The notes below the pieces were generated by a model. That model searched no databases. It saw nothing but the letters and a program-made list of their open reading frames with translations, and had not been told where the DNA came from. This document shows, in pieces, positions 25,204 through 34,692 of a DNA stretch of 64,000 bases. The translations under genes were made by a program, and so were the position numbers. The stretch's first letter is position 1. Each line of letters starts with the position of its first letter. The DNA comes from Sulfitobacter sp. OXR-159 (lineage in GTDB: Bacteria > Pseudomonadota > Alphaproteobacteria > Rhodobacterales > Rhodobacteraceae), in the NCBI RefSeq assembly GCF_034377145.1, contig NZ_CP139707.1:2423501-2487500 (forward strand), given 5' to 3'.

Positions 25204-27478
25204 CTTGCAGCATCTCCCAGACCCTATGCGGGGTGAAAGGCATATCCGCCTGCCGCACACCGCGTTCCCAAAGCGCATCCTGCACCGCGTTCGATACCGC
25301 CGCGAGCGCGCCCACAGTCCCAGCCTCACCACAGCCCTTCATGCCCATGGCATTGGCGGTCGAGGGCACAGGCTCAGAGGTGAACGAGATCATCGGCAGA
25401 TCGGCGGCGCGGGGCATGGCGTAGTCCATGAAGGTGGCGGTCAGAAGCTGGCCGTCTTCATCATAGACCACCCGTTCCTGCACCGCTTGACCGATGCCTT
25501 GGGCGACCCCGCCGTGCACCTGCCCCTCGGCCAGCATCGGGTTGATCAGATTGCCAAAATCATCGACCACCGTGTAGCGACCTAGCGTCACCACCCCGGT
25601 TTCAGGGTCGATCACTACCTCGGCCACATGCGCCCCGTTGGGATAGCTGCGCCCCGGCAGGCTGGCGCGTTCGTGGTGAGACAGCAGATCATCCCGGCCC
25701 TTGGCGCGGGCCATTTCGGCCACTTCCATCATCGTGGGGCTGACGTTCGACCCCTCGGCGCGGAAGCGTTCGTCGTCAAAGGTGATATCGCTGGCCGCAA
25801 CGCCCAGTTCATCAGCCAAAAACGCCGTGAACACCTCGGTTATCTTCGCCACGGTGGCCAAGGTCGCCGTGTTCTGCGTGGTGACCGAACGCGAGCCGCC
25901 AGTGCCACCGCCCTTTTTGATCAAGTCGCTATCCCCCTGCACAACGCGGATTTGCTCTGCCGGAATGCCGGTCTGATCCGACAGGAACTGCGCATAGACC
26001 GTCTCATGCCCCTGACCGTTGCTTTGAGTGCCGACATAGATCGTCACGTGGCCATTCTCCTCAAAGACTACTTTGGCCCCTTCGGAAGGATCGCCGAGAA
26101 TGCTTTCGATATAGTAACACAAGCCCTGCCCCCGCAGCAGGCCGCGCTTGGCGTCGGCGGTACGGCGGGCCGCGAACCCCTCACGGTCACCCTCCTCTCC
26201 CGCCCGGGTCAGGAGGCGCGCGAAATCGCCCACGTCGTAAAGCTCTCCCGTGGCGGTGGTATAGGGAAACTGATCCGGCTTGATGAAGTTGATCCGCCGC
26301 AATTCCCACGGATCGACGCCCAACTCCCGGGCTGCGCGGTCCATCAACCGCTCCAGCACATAGATCGCCTCGGGCCGCCCGGCGCCGCGATAGGCATCGA
26401 CCTGCACGGTGTTGGTGTAATAGCCCTCGACATGCAGATAGGTGTCTTGCACGTCATAAACACCCATCAAAACCTTAGAGAACAGCGTCGACTGGATCGG
26501 CTGGCCGAACTGGCTGTTATAGGCCCCGAGGTTGCAGCGCGTGTCGACACGGTAGGCGGTGATCTTGTGGTTTTCGTCAAAGGCGAATTCGGCCCAAGAC
26601 ACCAGATCGCGCCCGCCGTTGTCGGTGAGCATGGCTTCGGTGCGCTCTGACATCCAACGCACCGGGCGGCCCAGCGCCCGCGCAGCTTGAGCGATGCAGA
26701 AGTACTCTGGGTAGGTCATCGCCTTCATGCCGAAACCACCCCCGACATCGGGGTTGGTCACGCGCACGGCGTCTTCGGAAAGACCGAATGCCTTGGTTAG
26801 AAAGCCCTTATGCGCCCAGACGCCCTGCCCGTTCAACGCCACATGCAACCGGCTATCGGCCCATTCCGCATAGCAGCCGCGCGGTTCCATCGAATTAACG
26901 ATGATGCGGTTGTCGCCCACCTCTAGCCTCACGCGCCGCGCAGCCTTGGCAAATGCCGCCTCAACCTTGGTCTCATCCCCCATGCCCCAGTCGAAGGCGC
27001 GGTTGTCGGGCGCTTCGGCGTGCAATGTCTCGCCGCCGGGGGTCAGGTCCATCTTGGCGGGCAGATCATCGGCATCGAATAGGATCAACTCGGCAGCGTC
27101 ACGCGCCTGTTGCAAGGTGTCGGCCACGATCAGGGCAACCGGCTCTCCCACATAGCGCACCCGCTCTTTCGCCAACATCGGGCGCAGCGGTGCCGCCCCC
27201 TTGCTGCCATCGCGGTTGTCGACCACCGTATGCGGCAGGGCGATGTTCATCCCCGCCGTTTCCAGATCGGCACAGGTCAGCACCAGATGCACGCCCTCAG
27301 CGTCCCGGGCATCGCTCACGTCCAGTTCGGTGATCACCCCATGCGCCACCGGCGCGCGGAAAAAGACACCGTGCAGTGCCCCTTGGGGGGCGATGTCATC
27401 GACGTAGCGGCCATCGCCGATCAGAAAACGGTGGTCTTCCACCCGTTTGACCGGCTGGCTTTTCCCGAACTTTTCCAT
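25181..27478 (-). CDS. Form II CoxL-like molybdenum hydroxylase large subunit
   Basis: A 765-residue protein of the xanthine oxidase / CO dehydrogenase large-subunit family, which binds molybdopterin. Readable features are FLIGDGRYVDDI at the N-terminus, PDVGGGFGMKAM, the active-site loop AYRGAGRPEA near residue 362, and GMKGCGEAGT near 712 with the catalytic glutamate. AYRGAGR marks form II (putative CODH), not the form I loop AYxCSFR of true CO dehydrogenases. Medium (FAD) and small (2Fe-2S) subunits are absent from both sides, which is unusual. Its real substrate is unknown; aldehydes or N-heterocycles are options. Confidence 0.9.
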   Translation of the reverse strand: MEKFGKSQPVKRVEDHRFLIGDGRYVDDIAPQGALHGVFFRAPVAHGVITELDVSDARDAEGVHLVLTCADLETAGMNIALPHTVVDNRDGSKGAAPLRPMLAKERVRYVGEPVALIVADTLQQARDAAELILFDADDLPAKMDLTPGGETLHAEAPDNRAFDWGMGDETKVEAAFAKAARRVRLEVGDNRIIVNSMEPRGCYAEWADSRLHVALNGQGVWAHKGFLTKAFGLSEDAVRVTNPDVGGGFGMKAMTYPEYFCIAQAARALGRPVRWMSERTEAMLTDNGGRDLVSWAEFAFDENHKITAYRVDTRCNLGAYNSQFGQPIQSTLFSKVLMGVYDVQDTYLHVEGYYTNTVQVDAYRGAGRPEAIYVLERLMDRAARELGVDPWELRRINFIKPDQFPYTTATGELYDVGDFARLLTRAGEEGDREGFAARRTADAKRGLLRGQGLCYYIESILGDPSEGAKVVFEENGHVTIYVGTQSNGQGHETVYAQFLSDQTGIPAEQIRVVQGDSDLIKKGGGTGGSRSVTTQNTATLATVAKITEVFTAFLADELGVAASDITFDDERFRAEGSNVSPTMMEVAEMARAKGRDDLLSHHERASLPGRSYPNGAHVAEVVIDPETGVVTLGRYTVVDDFGNLINPMLAEGQVHGGVAQGIGQAVQERVVYDEDGQLLTATFMDYAMPRAADLPMISFTSEPVPSTANAMGMKGCGEAGTVGALAAVSNAVQDALWERGVRQADMPFTPHRVWEMLQGAAIAAE

Positions 27479-27548
27479 CTGACGCTGCCCCTGCTGCCCT
27501 GCCTATTCCAGCGCAACAGTAGCGGGCGAACCGCCAGTGTCCAGAGGC

Positions 27549-28709
27549 TCAGGCGGCCTTGCGCTTGGGCGCAGCCCCAAGGTCGGAGACAAGCGTGATG
27601 CCCGCCAGCCCATAGCCATTAAAGGCGGTGGACATGGCGATGGAATAAGCCCCCATCCCGCCGAACAACAGATAATCCCCCGTCTGCGCATCTTCGGGCA
27701 GCGGCAGGCCGTCGGGCAAGCGATCCAACGAATCGCAAGTGGGGCCAAAGACCACGCGCGGTGTCGGCGCCCCTTGGCGCAGCGCCCCCTCAGGGCCGAC
27801 CACATCCACCAGCCCAGACAGGCCCATGTCGCGCAGATCGGGCAGACCGCCATAGATACCGTCGTTCAAGAACACCCTCCGCCCGGCGTTGCGCATCCCC
27901 TTGATACGGGTCGCCAGCACAGCGGCATCGGCAACCATCGCGCGCCCCGGCTCGCAAAGCAGCGAGGGCGCATCCGTCCCAAAACTCTCGGCAAGTGCCA
28001 ACTTCACCGCGGCGAAAACCGCCCGATGATCGGGCGCGTCAAAGCCGCGATCTACAGCAAACCCACCGCCGATATTCATCCGTTTGATCGAGACACCCGC
28101 CGCATGCAGAATATCCGCCGCCGCATGGACATATTGCACCCAAGCCTGCGGATCATTGCACTGCGTGCCGGGGTGGAAACACATTGACGGGGTGAACCCC
28201 ATCTCAGCCACCGCGCGCAACAGCTCCGCCGCCTGCTCAGGGGCCGCGCCGAATTTGGACCCGAAATCATAGGCCGCACCCTTCACCGGCAAGGCAAATC
28301 GCACCGCCACTTCATTGTCGCGCGGCACGTCGCGCAGCTTGGCCAGTTCCGACATATCGTCGATCGACCAGCTATAGACGCCCGCCGCGATCCCGGCCCG
28401 CACCTCTGCCGCCGAGCGGACAGGGTTGTTGTAATGCAGCACCGCCTGCGGGCAGACCGCCCGGACCGCCGCCATCTCCGCCGGAGAGGCCACATCGAAG
28501 GTGGTGATCCCCGCCGCGACAAGGTTCGAGAGCACCTCGGGCCGGTCATTGGCTTTAACCGCATAGGTCACCAACCCGTCGAAATCCGCCTGAAAGCGCC
28601 GCGCCGTGGCTTGCAGCACCGAAGGAGCGAGGAACAGCACCGGCGCGTCGGGGCTGTGTTTCGCCAGATAGGCGGCGGGGCTGTCGGAAAGGGGGGCGAT
28701 ATGCTGCAT
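27549..28709 (-). CDS. Fold III PLP-dependent ornithine/lysine decarboxylase-like protein
   Basis: A 386-residue PLP enzyme of the alanine-racemase fold (group IV decarboxylases), probably making a polyamine precursor. Motifs: TYAVKAN (PLP lysine near residue 50), FHPGTQCN, MNIGGGFAVD, LLCEPGRAMV and GPTCDSLDRLP with the catalytic cysteine. It is shorter than arginine decarboxylases and fits eukaryote-like ornithine decarboxylases or their lysine variants. The substrate is not settled by sequence. It is divergent from an Lrp regulator with an inverted repeat between them. Confidence 0.88.
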   Translation of the reverse strand: MQHIAPLSDSPAAYLAKHSPDAPVLFLAPSVLQATARRFQADFDGLVTYAVKANDRPEVLSNLVAAGITTFDVASPAEMAAVRAVCPQAVLHYNNPVRSAAEVRAGIAAGVYSWSIDDMSELAKLRDVPRDNEVAVRFALPVKGAAYDFGSKFGAAPEQAAELLRAVAEMGFTPSMCFHPGTQCNDPQAWVQYVHAAADILHAAGVSIKRMNIGGGFAVDRGFDAPDHRAVFAAVKLALAESFGTDAPSLLCEPGRAMVADAAVLATRIKGMRNAGRRVFLNDGIYGGLPDLRDMGLSGLVDVVGPEGALRQGAPTPRVVFGPTCDSLDRLPDGLPLPEDAQTGDYLLFGGMGAYSIAMSTAFNGYGLAGITLVSDLGAAPKRKAA

Positions 28710-28771
28710 GGGGGCCTCTTGTTTGCTTTTCTCCAGTAAACCCGCGATTTCAGTCGATTCACCGTGTCAAA

Positions 28772-28800
28772 CCGCCTAAAGTGACGCGAACTTTCGGCGG
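28772..28800. promoter_or_regulatory. Candidate Lrp-type operator between decarboxylase and regulator
   Basis: CCGCCTAAAGT (28772-28782) and ACTTTCGGCGG (28790-28800) are inverted repeats matching at 10 of 11 positions, separated by seven bases. The site ends nine bases before the regulator start at 28810 and 63 bases before the decarboxylase start, so binding could control both. Confidence 0.55.
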
Positions 28801-28809
28801 ATTGACGAG

Positions 28810-29250
28810 ATGGCAGTACAACTTGACGACACCGACCGCGCTTTGATCGCGGCACTACAGGGCAATGCCCGATTGCCGGTAGCTGATCTCGCGCGCAGTC
28901 TGGGCCTTGCCCGCACTACCGTTCAGGCGCGGCTGGAACGGCTGGAACGCAGCGGCGCCATCACCGGCTACACTCTGCGCTTGGGCGAGGCAGCCCGTGC
29001 CCCGCTTCATGCCACGGCGCTGGTTAATATTGAGTTGCGCGCTGGCCCCGCCGTGCTGGCCCGGCTGCGCAGCCTGCCCGCTGTGCAGGTCGTGCACACC
29101 ACCTCGGGCCGTTTTGACCTGCTGGTGCAGATCGCGGCCCAAACCACGCAGGAGCTGGACGAGACCCTCGACCGTATCGGCGAGACGCGGGGCGTGAAGG
29201 GCAGCGAAAGCCTGATCCACCTGAGCACCAAGATCGACAGACGCGGCTAA
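28810..29250 (+). CDS. Lrp/AsnC family transcriptional regulator
   Basis: A 146-residue regulator. The DNA-binding helix-turn-helix is at residues 22-46 (LPVADLARSLGLARTTVQARLERL), and the RAM domain follows with TTSGRFDLLVQIAAQTTQELD. It is divergent from the fold III decarboxylase, so local control of that gene is the simplest inference, presumably in response to an amino acid such as ornithine or lysine. It lies 92 bases before valS but has no evident functional tie to it. Confidence 0.9.
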   Translation: MAVQLDDTDRALIAALQGNARLPVADLARSLGLARTTVQARLERLERSGAITGYTLRLGEAARAPLHATALVNIELRAGPAVLARLRSLPAVQVVHTTSGRFDLLVQIAAQTTQELDETLDRIGETRGVKGSESLIHLSTKIDRRG

Positions 29251-29342
29251 CCCCTCCCTAGCTATGACCCAAGCCCTGTCAGGGGTCTTTCCCTCGCCGC
29301 GCCAGACCGCTAAACGGGGCGCAACAAAAGGGATCACTGACC

Positions 29343-32300
29343 ATGGCACTCGAAAAGACCTTCAACGCCGCCGAGGCGGAAAGCCGCATCTACGCCGATT
29401 GGGAGACCAAAGGCGCGTTCAAAGCGGGCGCGAACGCGCAGCGCGACGAGCATTTCTCGGTGATGATCCCGCCGCCGAATGTCACCGGCTCGCTGCACAT
29501 GGGCCATGCCTTCAACAACACGCTGCAAGATATCCTCGTGCGCTGGCACCGGATGCAGGGGTTTGACACCCTCTGGCAGCCGGGCCAAGACCACGCGGGC
29601 ATCGCCACACAGATGGTGGTGGAACGCGAATTGGCCGCCACCGGCCAGCCCGGCCGCCGCGAGTTGGGCCGCGAGGCGTTTACCGCCAAGGTCTGGGAGC
29701 AGAAGCAGAAATCCGGCGGCACGATCATCGACCAGCTGCGCCGTTTGGGCGCCTCTTGCGACTGGTCGCGCAACGCTTTCACCATGTCCGGCGCGCCCGG
29801 TGCGCCCGAGGGTGAGGAAGGCAACTTCCACGATGCCGTGATCAAGGTCTTTGTGGACATGTACAACAAAGGGCTGATCTACCGCGGCAAGCGGCTGGTC
29901 AACTGGGACCCGCATTTCGAGACGGCGATCTCGGATTTGGAGGTCGAGAGCACCGAAGTCGACGGCCACATGTGGCACTTCAAATATCCGCTGGCCGGGG
30001 GCGAGACCTATACCTACGTCGAGAAAGACGAAGACGGGAACACGCTCTTCGAAGAGACCCGCGACTATATCTCCATCGCCACTACACGGCCCGAAACCAT
30101 GCTTGGCGACGGCGCGGTCGCGGTTCATCCATCAGATGAGCGTTACGCTTCAATCGTCGGAAAACTCTGCGAAATCCCGGTCGGCCCGAAAGAACAGCGC
30201 CGCCTCATCCCGATCATCACCGACGAATACCCAGACAAGAACTTCGGCTCTGGTGCGGTGAAGATCACCGGCGCGCATGACTTCAACGACTACGGTGTGG
30301 CCAAGCGCAACAATATCCCGCTCTACGCGCTGATGGACACCCAAGGCCGGATGCGCGCCGATGGTCTGCCCTACGATCAGGCAGCCGCCCGCGCTCAGGC
30401 CATCGCCGATGGTTCCGAAGCCGCGCCCGAAGACGCGACCGAGATCAACCTCGTGCCGGACGCCTACCGCGGCTTGGATCGTTTCGAGGCCCGCAAGCGC
30501 GTGGTCGAGGACGTGACCGCCGAGGGCCTTGCCGTGATGACCGAGGCGACCGACCCGCGCCTTGGCCGCGCCGCCAAGAAGGCCCCCGTCGAGCCCGGCG
30601 AAGGCGGCGAGATGCGCACCGAAGAAGAGAACCTCGTGCCGCTGGTCGAAGCCAAGAAGATCATGCAGCCCTTCGGCGACCGCTCCAAGGTGGTGATCGA
30701 GCCGATGCTGACCGACCAGTGGTTCGTCGCCACCGACAAGATCGTGCAGCCCGCCATTGATGCGGTGCGCTCTGGCGAAGTCACGATCCTGCCCGAGCAG
30801 GACCGCAAGGTGTATTTCCATTGGCTGGAGAACATCGAGCCCTGGTGCATCTCGCGTCAGCTGTGGTGGGGGCATCAGATCCCCGTGTGGTATGGGCCGG
30901 AGATAAATAAAGAACTATCTGAAGAGCCTTACGTAGTAGGAACAGACCAGACCGTCTGGCTGAGTTACTTGGATAAGAAGGCATTCTGCGCCGCAGACTA
31001 CGAAACTGCAAAAGGAGATATGATCGATAGCTACGGCGATCTCGAAGTGATTGTCGTTGAAAGTCAATATGAAGCGATTGTGCGGACTGGAAACGCGAAA
31101 CGGGACACTAACAATAATCCACTTCAAGTATTTGTTTGGCGCGACCCCGACGTTCTCGACACATGGTTCTCCTCCGGCCTCTGGCCCATCGGCACGCTGG
31201 GCTGGCCCGAGCAAACCGCCGAGCTTGAGAAATACTTCCCTACCTCCGTGCTGGTCACCGGTTTCGACATCATCTTTTTCTGGGTCGCGCGGATGATGAT
31301 GATGCAATACGCCGTGGTCGACCAAAAGCCCTTCGACACCGTCTATGTCCACGCGCTGGTGCGCGACGAGAAGGGCAAGAAGATGTCGAAGTCTTTGGGC
31401 AACGTGCTCGACCCGCTGGAGTTGATCGACGAGTTTGGCGCGGATGCGGTGCGCTTTACCGTTACTTCGATGGCGGCGATGGGGCGTGACCTGAAACTCA
31501 GCACGCAGCGCATCGCGGGCTATCGCAACTTCGGCACCAAGCTCTGGAACGCGCATCGCTTTGCCGAGATGAACAACGTCTTTGCCAGCATGCCCGCCGC
31601 GATGCCGCAGCCGCAGGCCACGCTGAACAAATGGATCGTTGGCGAGACCGCGCGCATCCGCGAGGAGGTTGACGCGGCGCTTGGCAACTTCCGCTTCAAC
31701 GACGCGGCCAATGCGCTCTACGCTTTTGTCTGGGGGAAGGTCTGCGACTGGTATGTGGAACTGTCTAAGCCGCTGTTGCAAGACGACGCGCCCGAGGCCG
31801 AAGAGACCCGCGCGACGATGGCTTGGGTGTTGGAGCAATGCTTGGTGCTGCTGCACCCGATCATGCCTTTCATCACCGAAGAACTGTGGCAGACCACCAC
31901 CAAGCGCGACCAATTGCTCGCCCTGACCGATTGGCCGACCTACACCACCGCCGATCTGCTGGATGCGGAGGCGGACCGGGAACTGAACTGGGTGATCGGC
32001 CTGATCGAAAGCATCCGCTCTGCGCGTCAGCAGATGCATGTGCCCGCCGGGCTGAAGGTGCCGATGCTGGTGACAGAGATGGACGAGGCTGCACAGGGCG
32101 CATGGGATCGCAACGAGGTGATGATCAAACGCCTCGCGCGGGTCGAGAGCCTTGAGCGTGCCGACAGTTTCCCCAAAGGCACCGTGTCCATCGCGGCACC
32201 GGGGGCCAGCTTCGGCCTGCCCTTGGCCGGGTTGATCGACATCGACGCCGAGAAGGCGCGCCTGCAAAAATCGCTCGACAAACTGGGCAAGGAGATCGGT

Positions 32301-32447
32301 GGGCTGAAGGGGCGTTTGAACAACCCCAAGTTTGCGGCCTCAGCGCCGGAAGAGGTTGTCGCCGAAGCGCAGGCCAATCTGGCCGCGCGTCAGGAAGAGG
32401 CGGACCAGTTGCAGGCCGCACTGGACCGTCTGGCCGAACTGGGCTGA
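29343..32447 (+). CDS. valS: Valyl-tRNA synthetase with unusual internal insertion
   Basis: Charges tRNA-Val; essential. The 1034-residue class I synthetase has [12 protein letters not shown] (HIGH, near residue 53), the editing domain with [31 protein letters not shown], and KKMSKSLGN near 680, then a C-terminal coiled coil rich in Lys/Glu/Gln. Codons for residues 520-600 lie in 44% G+C DNA (106 of 240 bases, 30901-31140) while both flanking 60-base blocks are 67-68%. This segment makes the WY to DTWF spacing about 90 residues instead of roughly 40 as in E. coli. The frame is intact, so the enzyme is expected to work. Confidence 0.95.
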   Translation: MALEKTFNAAEAESRIYADWETKGAFKAGANAQRDEHFSVMIPPPNVTGSLHMGHAFNNTLQDILVRWHRMQGFDTLWQPGQDHAGIATQMVVERELAATGQPGRRELGREAFTAKVWEQKQKSGGTIIDQLRRLGASCDWSRNAFTMSGAPGAPEGEEGNFHDAVIKVFVDMYNKGLIYRGKRLVNWDPHFETAISDLEVESTEVDGHMWHFKYPLAGGETYTYVEKDEDGNTLFEETRDYISIATTRPETMLGDGAVAVHPSDERYASIVGKLCEIPVGPKEQRRLIPIITDEYPDKNFGSGAVKITGAHDFNDYGVAKRNNIPLYALMDTQGRMRADGLPYDQAAARAQAIADGSEAAPEDATEINLVPDAYRGLDRFEARKRVVEDVTAEGLAVMTEATDPRLGRAAKKAPVEPGEGGEMRTEEENLVPLVEAKKIMQPFGDRSKVVIEPMLTDQWFVATDKIVQPAIDAVRSGEVTILPEQDRKVYFHWLENIEPWCISRQLWWGHQIPVWYGPEINKELSEEPYVVGTDQTVWLSYLDKKAFCAADYETAKGDMIDSYGDLEVIVVESQYEAIVRTGNAKRDTNNNPLQVFVWRDPDVLDTWFSSGLWPIGTLGWPEQTAELEKYFPTSVLVTGFDIIFFWVARMMMMQYAVVDQKPFDTVYVHALVRDEKGKKMSKSLGNVLDPLELIDEFGADAVRFTVTSMAAMGRDLKLSTQRIAGYRNFGTKLWNAHRFAEMNNVFASMPAAMPQPQATLNKWIVGETARIREEVDAALGNFRFNDAANALYAFVWGKVCDWYVELSKPLLQDDAPEAEETRATMAWVLEQCLVLLHPIMPFITEELWQTTTKRDQLLALTDWPTYTTADLLDAEADRELNWVIGLIESIRSARQQMHVPAGLKVPMLVTEMDEAAQGAWDRNEVMIKRLARVESLERADSFPKGTVSIAAPGASFGLPLAGLIDIDAEKARLQKSLDKLGKEIGGLKGRLNNPKFAASAPEEVVAEAQANLAARQEEADQLQAALDRLAELG

Positions 32448-32489
32448 GATTGAGGGCGTGGCGGTTTAGCTGCCACGCCATTCACGAAA

Positions 32490-32630
32490 GCCGGGCAGCG
32501 CCAGACCGCGGGATGGCGCTCACGACATTTCAATTGGGCAGTTTATCCTGCCGCGCATACGATCGGTTTCCGGGACGGCACTCCAAAAGCTAAAGCGCCA
32601 GCCCGTCCGGGCGGTCTGGCGCTGCCCGGC
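32490..32630. repeat. 141-bp inverted-repeat element between valS and a crotonase gene
   Basis: A perfect 20-bp inverted repeat, GCCGGGCAGCGCCAGACCGC (32490-32509) and its complement (32611-32630), encloses about 100 bases. A second inner pair, TGGCGCT (32514-32520) with AGCGCCA (32594-32600), follows the same symmetry. The centre is less GC-rich. It could be a transcription-stopping structure between the convergent genes, a REP-like element or a MITE-like relic. No target duplication is obvious. Confidence 0.6.
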
Positions 32631-32677
32631 GGCCTTACGGCCTTGATTCCGGGCTGTTGCGCAGAACGCCCCCAGCC

Positions 32678-33469
32678 CTACTTAAACACCGCAGGCCGCT
32701 TGCCGAACTCCGCCGCGATCACCTCCATCTGCTCTGGCTTGCCCAAGAGCGCCGCCTGTTCCCGCGACTCGGACAAGAGTACATCTGCATCCGACGCCCC
32801 GGATTCCGCATATCCAATCAACCGCTTGGCCGCCCGCACGGCATTCGGCCCCTTCCCGGCAATCACCCGCGCCAGTTCCAAAGCCGCCGCCTGCGGGTCA
32901 TCGGCGACCTCGGTCACCAGCCCCCAGCGCTCCGCCTGCGCGGCCTCCACAGGTGCCCCAGTATAGGTCAACCGCCGCAACACATCCGAACGCACCAAAC
33001 GCGGCAACAGAACCATGCCGCCCATATCCGGCACGATGCCCCATTTCATCTCCATCACCGCAAGCTTGCTATCCGGCGCCGCTATGCGGATATCCGCGCC
33101 AAGCGCCAATTGCATCCCAGCGCCATAGACCACCCCGTGAAGCGCCGCGATCACCGGGATTTCCAAACGGTGCCAGACCATCGACACCTCCTGCCACTTG
33201 TTCGTCGTCCCATCCCCATGTGTCCGCGGCATGATCAACGCTTCAGGATCCTTACCGACCATCCCTGACAACCCGCCAATATCGATCCCGGCGCAAAAGC
33301 CTTTGCCCTCGCCTGAGAGCACCACCACCCGGGCATCCGAGGCCGCAACCTCCTGCCCTGCCGCAATAATCGCTTCGATCATCTTATCATCCACGGCGTT
33401 CATCTTGTCGGCGCGGGTGAGGGTCACATGGGCGATATGGTCTTCGATCCGGGTGGTGACGCGGGGCAT
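32678..33469 (-). CDS. Enoyl-CoA hydratase/isomerase (crotonase) family protein
   Basis: A 263-residue crotonase-fold enzyme acting on acyl-CoA thioesters. GEGKGFCAGIDIGGLSG supplies the first oxyanion-hole motif and HGVVYGAGMQLALGADIRIA the second, and one of the usual catalytic acids is seen in MKWGIVPDMGG. ATG at 33469 has a good aggagaa ribosome site; a longer frame to 33511 adds unrelated residues. It is convergent with valS across the inverted-repeat region. The specific substrate is unknown. Confidence 0.9.
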   Translation of the reverse strand: MPRVTTRIEDHIAHVTLTRADKMNAVDDKMIEAIIAAGQEVAASDARVVVLSGEGKGFCAGIDIGGLSGMVGKDPEALIMPRTHGDGTTNKWQEVSMVWHRLEIPVIAALHGVVYGAGMQLALGADIRIAAPDSKLAVMEMKWGIVPDMGGMVLLPRLVRSDVLRRLTYTGAPVEAAQAERWGLVTEVADDPQAAALELARVIAGKGPNAVRAAKRLIGYAESGASDADVLLSESREQAALLGKPEQMEVIAAEFGKRPAVFK

Positions 33470-33588
33470 GGCTGTTCTCCTAAATGTTTGGCGCAGTTCA
33501 GCGCAGATCAACGCGCGGCACCAGCAAAACGTGGCGGCAGGTGCTGCGACCCTTGCCCTCTCAACGGCGCAACCCTACACCTTGGCGC

Positions 33589-34692
33589 ATGACATATGCA
33601 CGCCTCACCCCCCTCGCCCAAAGCCTGCCCGCCAACGTCCCCTTCGTGGGCCCCGAAGCACAAGAGCGCAGCCTTGGCCGCCCCTTCAAAGCGCGGCTGG
33701 GTGCCAATGAAAACGTCTTTGGCCCCTCGCCCCGCGCCATCGCAGCCATGGCTGAGACCGAGATGTGGAAATACGGCGATTCAGAAAGCGTGGAGCTGCG
33801 CGCGGCATTGGCCGAATTGCATGGCGTGACACCCGACAATATCATCGTTGGCGAAGGCATCGACGGGCTGCTGGGCTATCTCGTACGTCTGCTGGTGGGC
33901 GAAGGCGATGCGGTGGTAACCTCGGAAGGCGCTTACCCAACCTTCAACTACCATGTCGCAGGCTTTGGCGGCGTGCTGCACAAGGTGTCCTACCGCGACG
34001 ATCACGAAGACCCGGCAGCGCTTTTCGCCAAAGCGGCAGAGATTGACGCCAAGCTCGTCTACCTCGCCAATCCCGACAATCCGATGGGCACTTGGCATGA
34101 GGGCACGGCACTGGCGCGCGCGCTTGACGATCTGCCCCAAGGCAGCCTGCTTTTGCTGGATGAGGCCTATATCGAATGCGCCCCCGAGGGCACAGCACCC
34201 CAGCTTTCCGCCGATGACCCGCGGGTGATCCGGATGCGCACCTTTTCCAAAGCCTATGGCCTCGCCGGGGCGCGGATCGGCTATGCCATCGCCGCGCCCG
34301 AGTTGATCACCGCCTTTCACAAGGTGCGCAATCACTTTGGTCTCAACCGCGCGGCGCAGGCGGGGGCCTTGGCGGCGGTGCAGGATCAAGACTACCTTAT
34401 GCAAGTTCAGACCCAGATCGCCGAGGCCCGCGACAGGATCGCTCAAATCGCTGAAAAGAACGGGCTGAGCACCCTGCCCTCCGCCGCCAATTTCGTCGCG
34501 ATCGACTGTGGCGGCGATGGCGCCTTCGCCAAGGCGGTGCTGGATGCCCTAGTGGCGCGGGGCATCTTTGTGCGCATGCCCTTTGCCGCGCCGCAAAACC
34601 GCTGCATCCGCATCAGTTGCAGTACGACAGAGGAGTTGGATTACTTCGCCGCCGCCTTACCCGACGCTCTGACCGAAGCGCGCGGGGCTTAA
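33589..34692 (+). CDS. Histidinol-phosphate aminotransferase-like class I/II aminotransferase
   Basis: A 367-residue PLP enzyme. It has LGANENVFGPSPRA near the N-terminus, ANPDNPMGTW, LLDEAYIEC and the PLP-lysine motif TFSKAYGLAGARIGYA, all typical of HisC-type aminotransferases. A separate hisC for the histidine pathway may exist elsewhere, and such HisC-like proteins often serve other amino acids, so no symbol is given. ATG at 33589 starts the family sequence. The stop lies in an 18-bp perfect palindrome (34682-34699) shared with the convergent aminotransferase gene. Confidence 0.88.
   Translation: MTYARLTPLAQSLPANVPFVGPEAQERSLGRPFKARLGANENVFGPSPRAIAAMAETEMWKYGDSESVELRAALAELHGVTPDNIIVGEGIDGLLGYLVRLLVGEGDAVVTSEGAYPTFNYHVAGFGGVLHKVSYRDDHEDPAALFAKAAEIDAKLVYLANPDNPMGTWHEGTALARALDDLPQGSLLLLDEAYIECAPEGTAPQLSADDPRVIRMRTFSKAYGLAGARIGYAIAAPELITAFHKVRNHFGLNRAAQAGALAAVQDQDYLMQVQTQIAEARDRIAQIAEKNGLSTLPSAANFVAIDCGGDGAFAKAVLDALVARGIFVRMPFAAPQNRCIRISCSTTEELDYFAAALPDALTEARGA

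Noticed and set aside
25204..25332. Upstream ATG start for the DUF2235 gene
   Set aside because: It would lie wholly inside the CoxL-like gene and adds an arginine/cysteine-rich stretch unlike the family; the GTG at 25203 is preferred.
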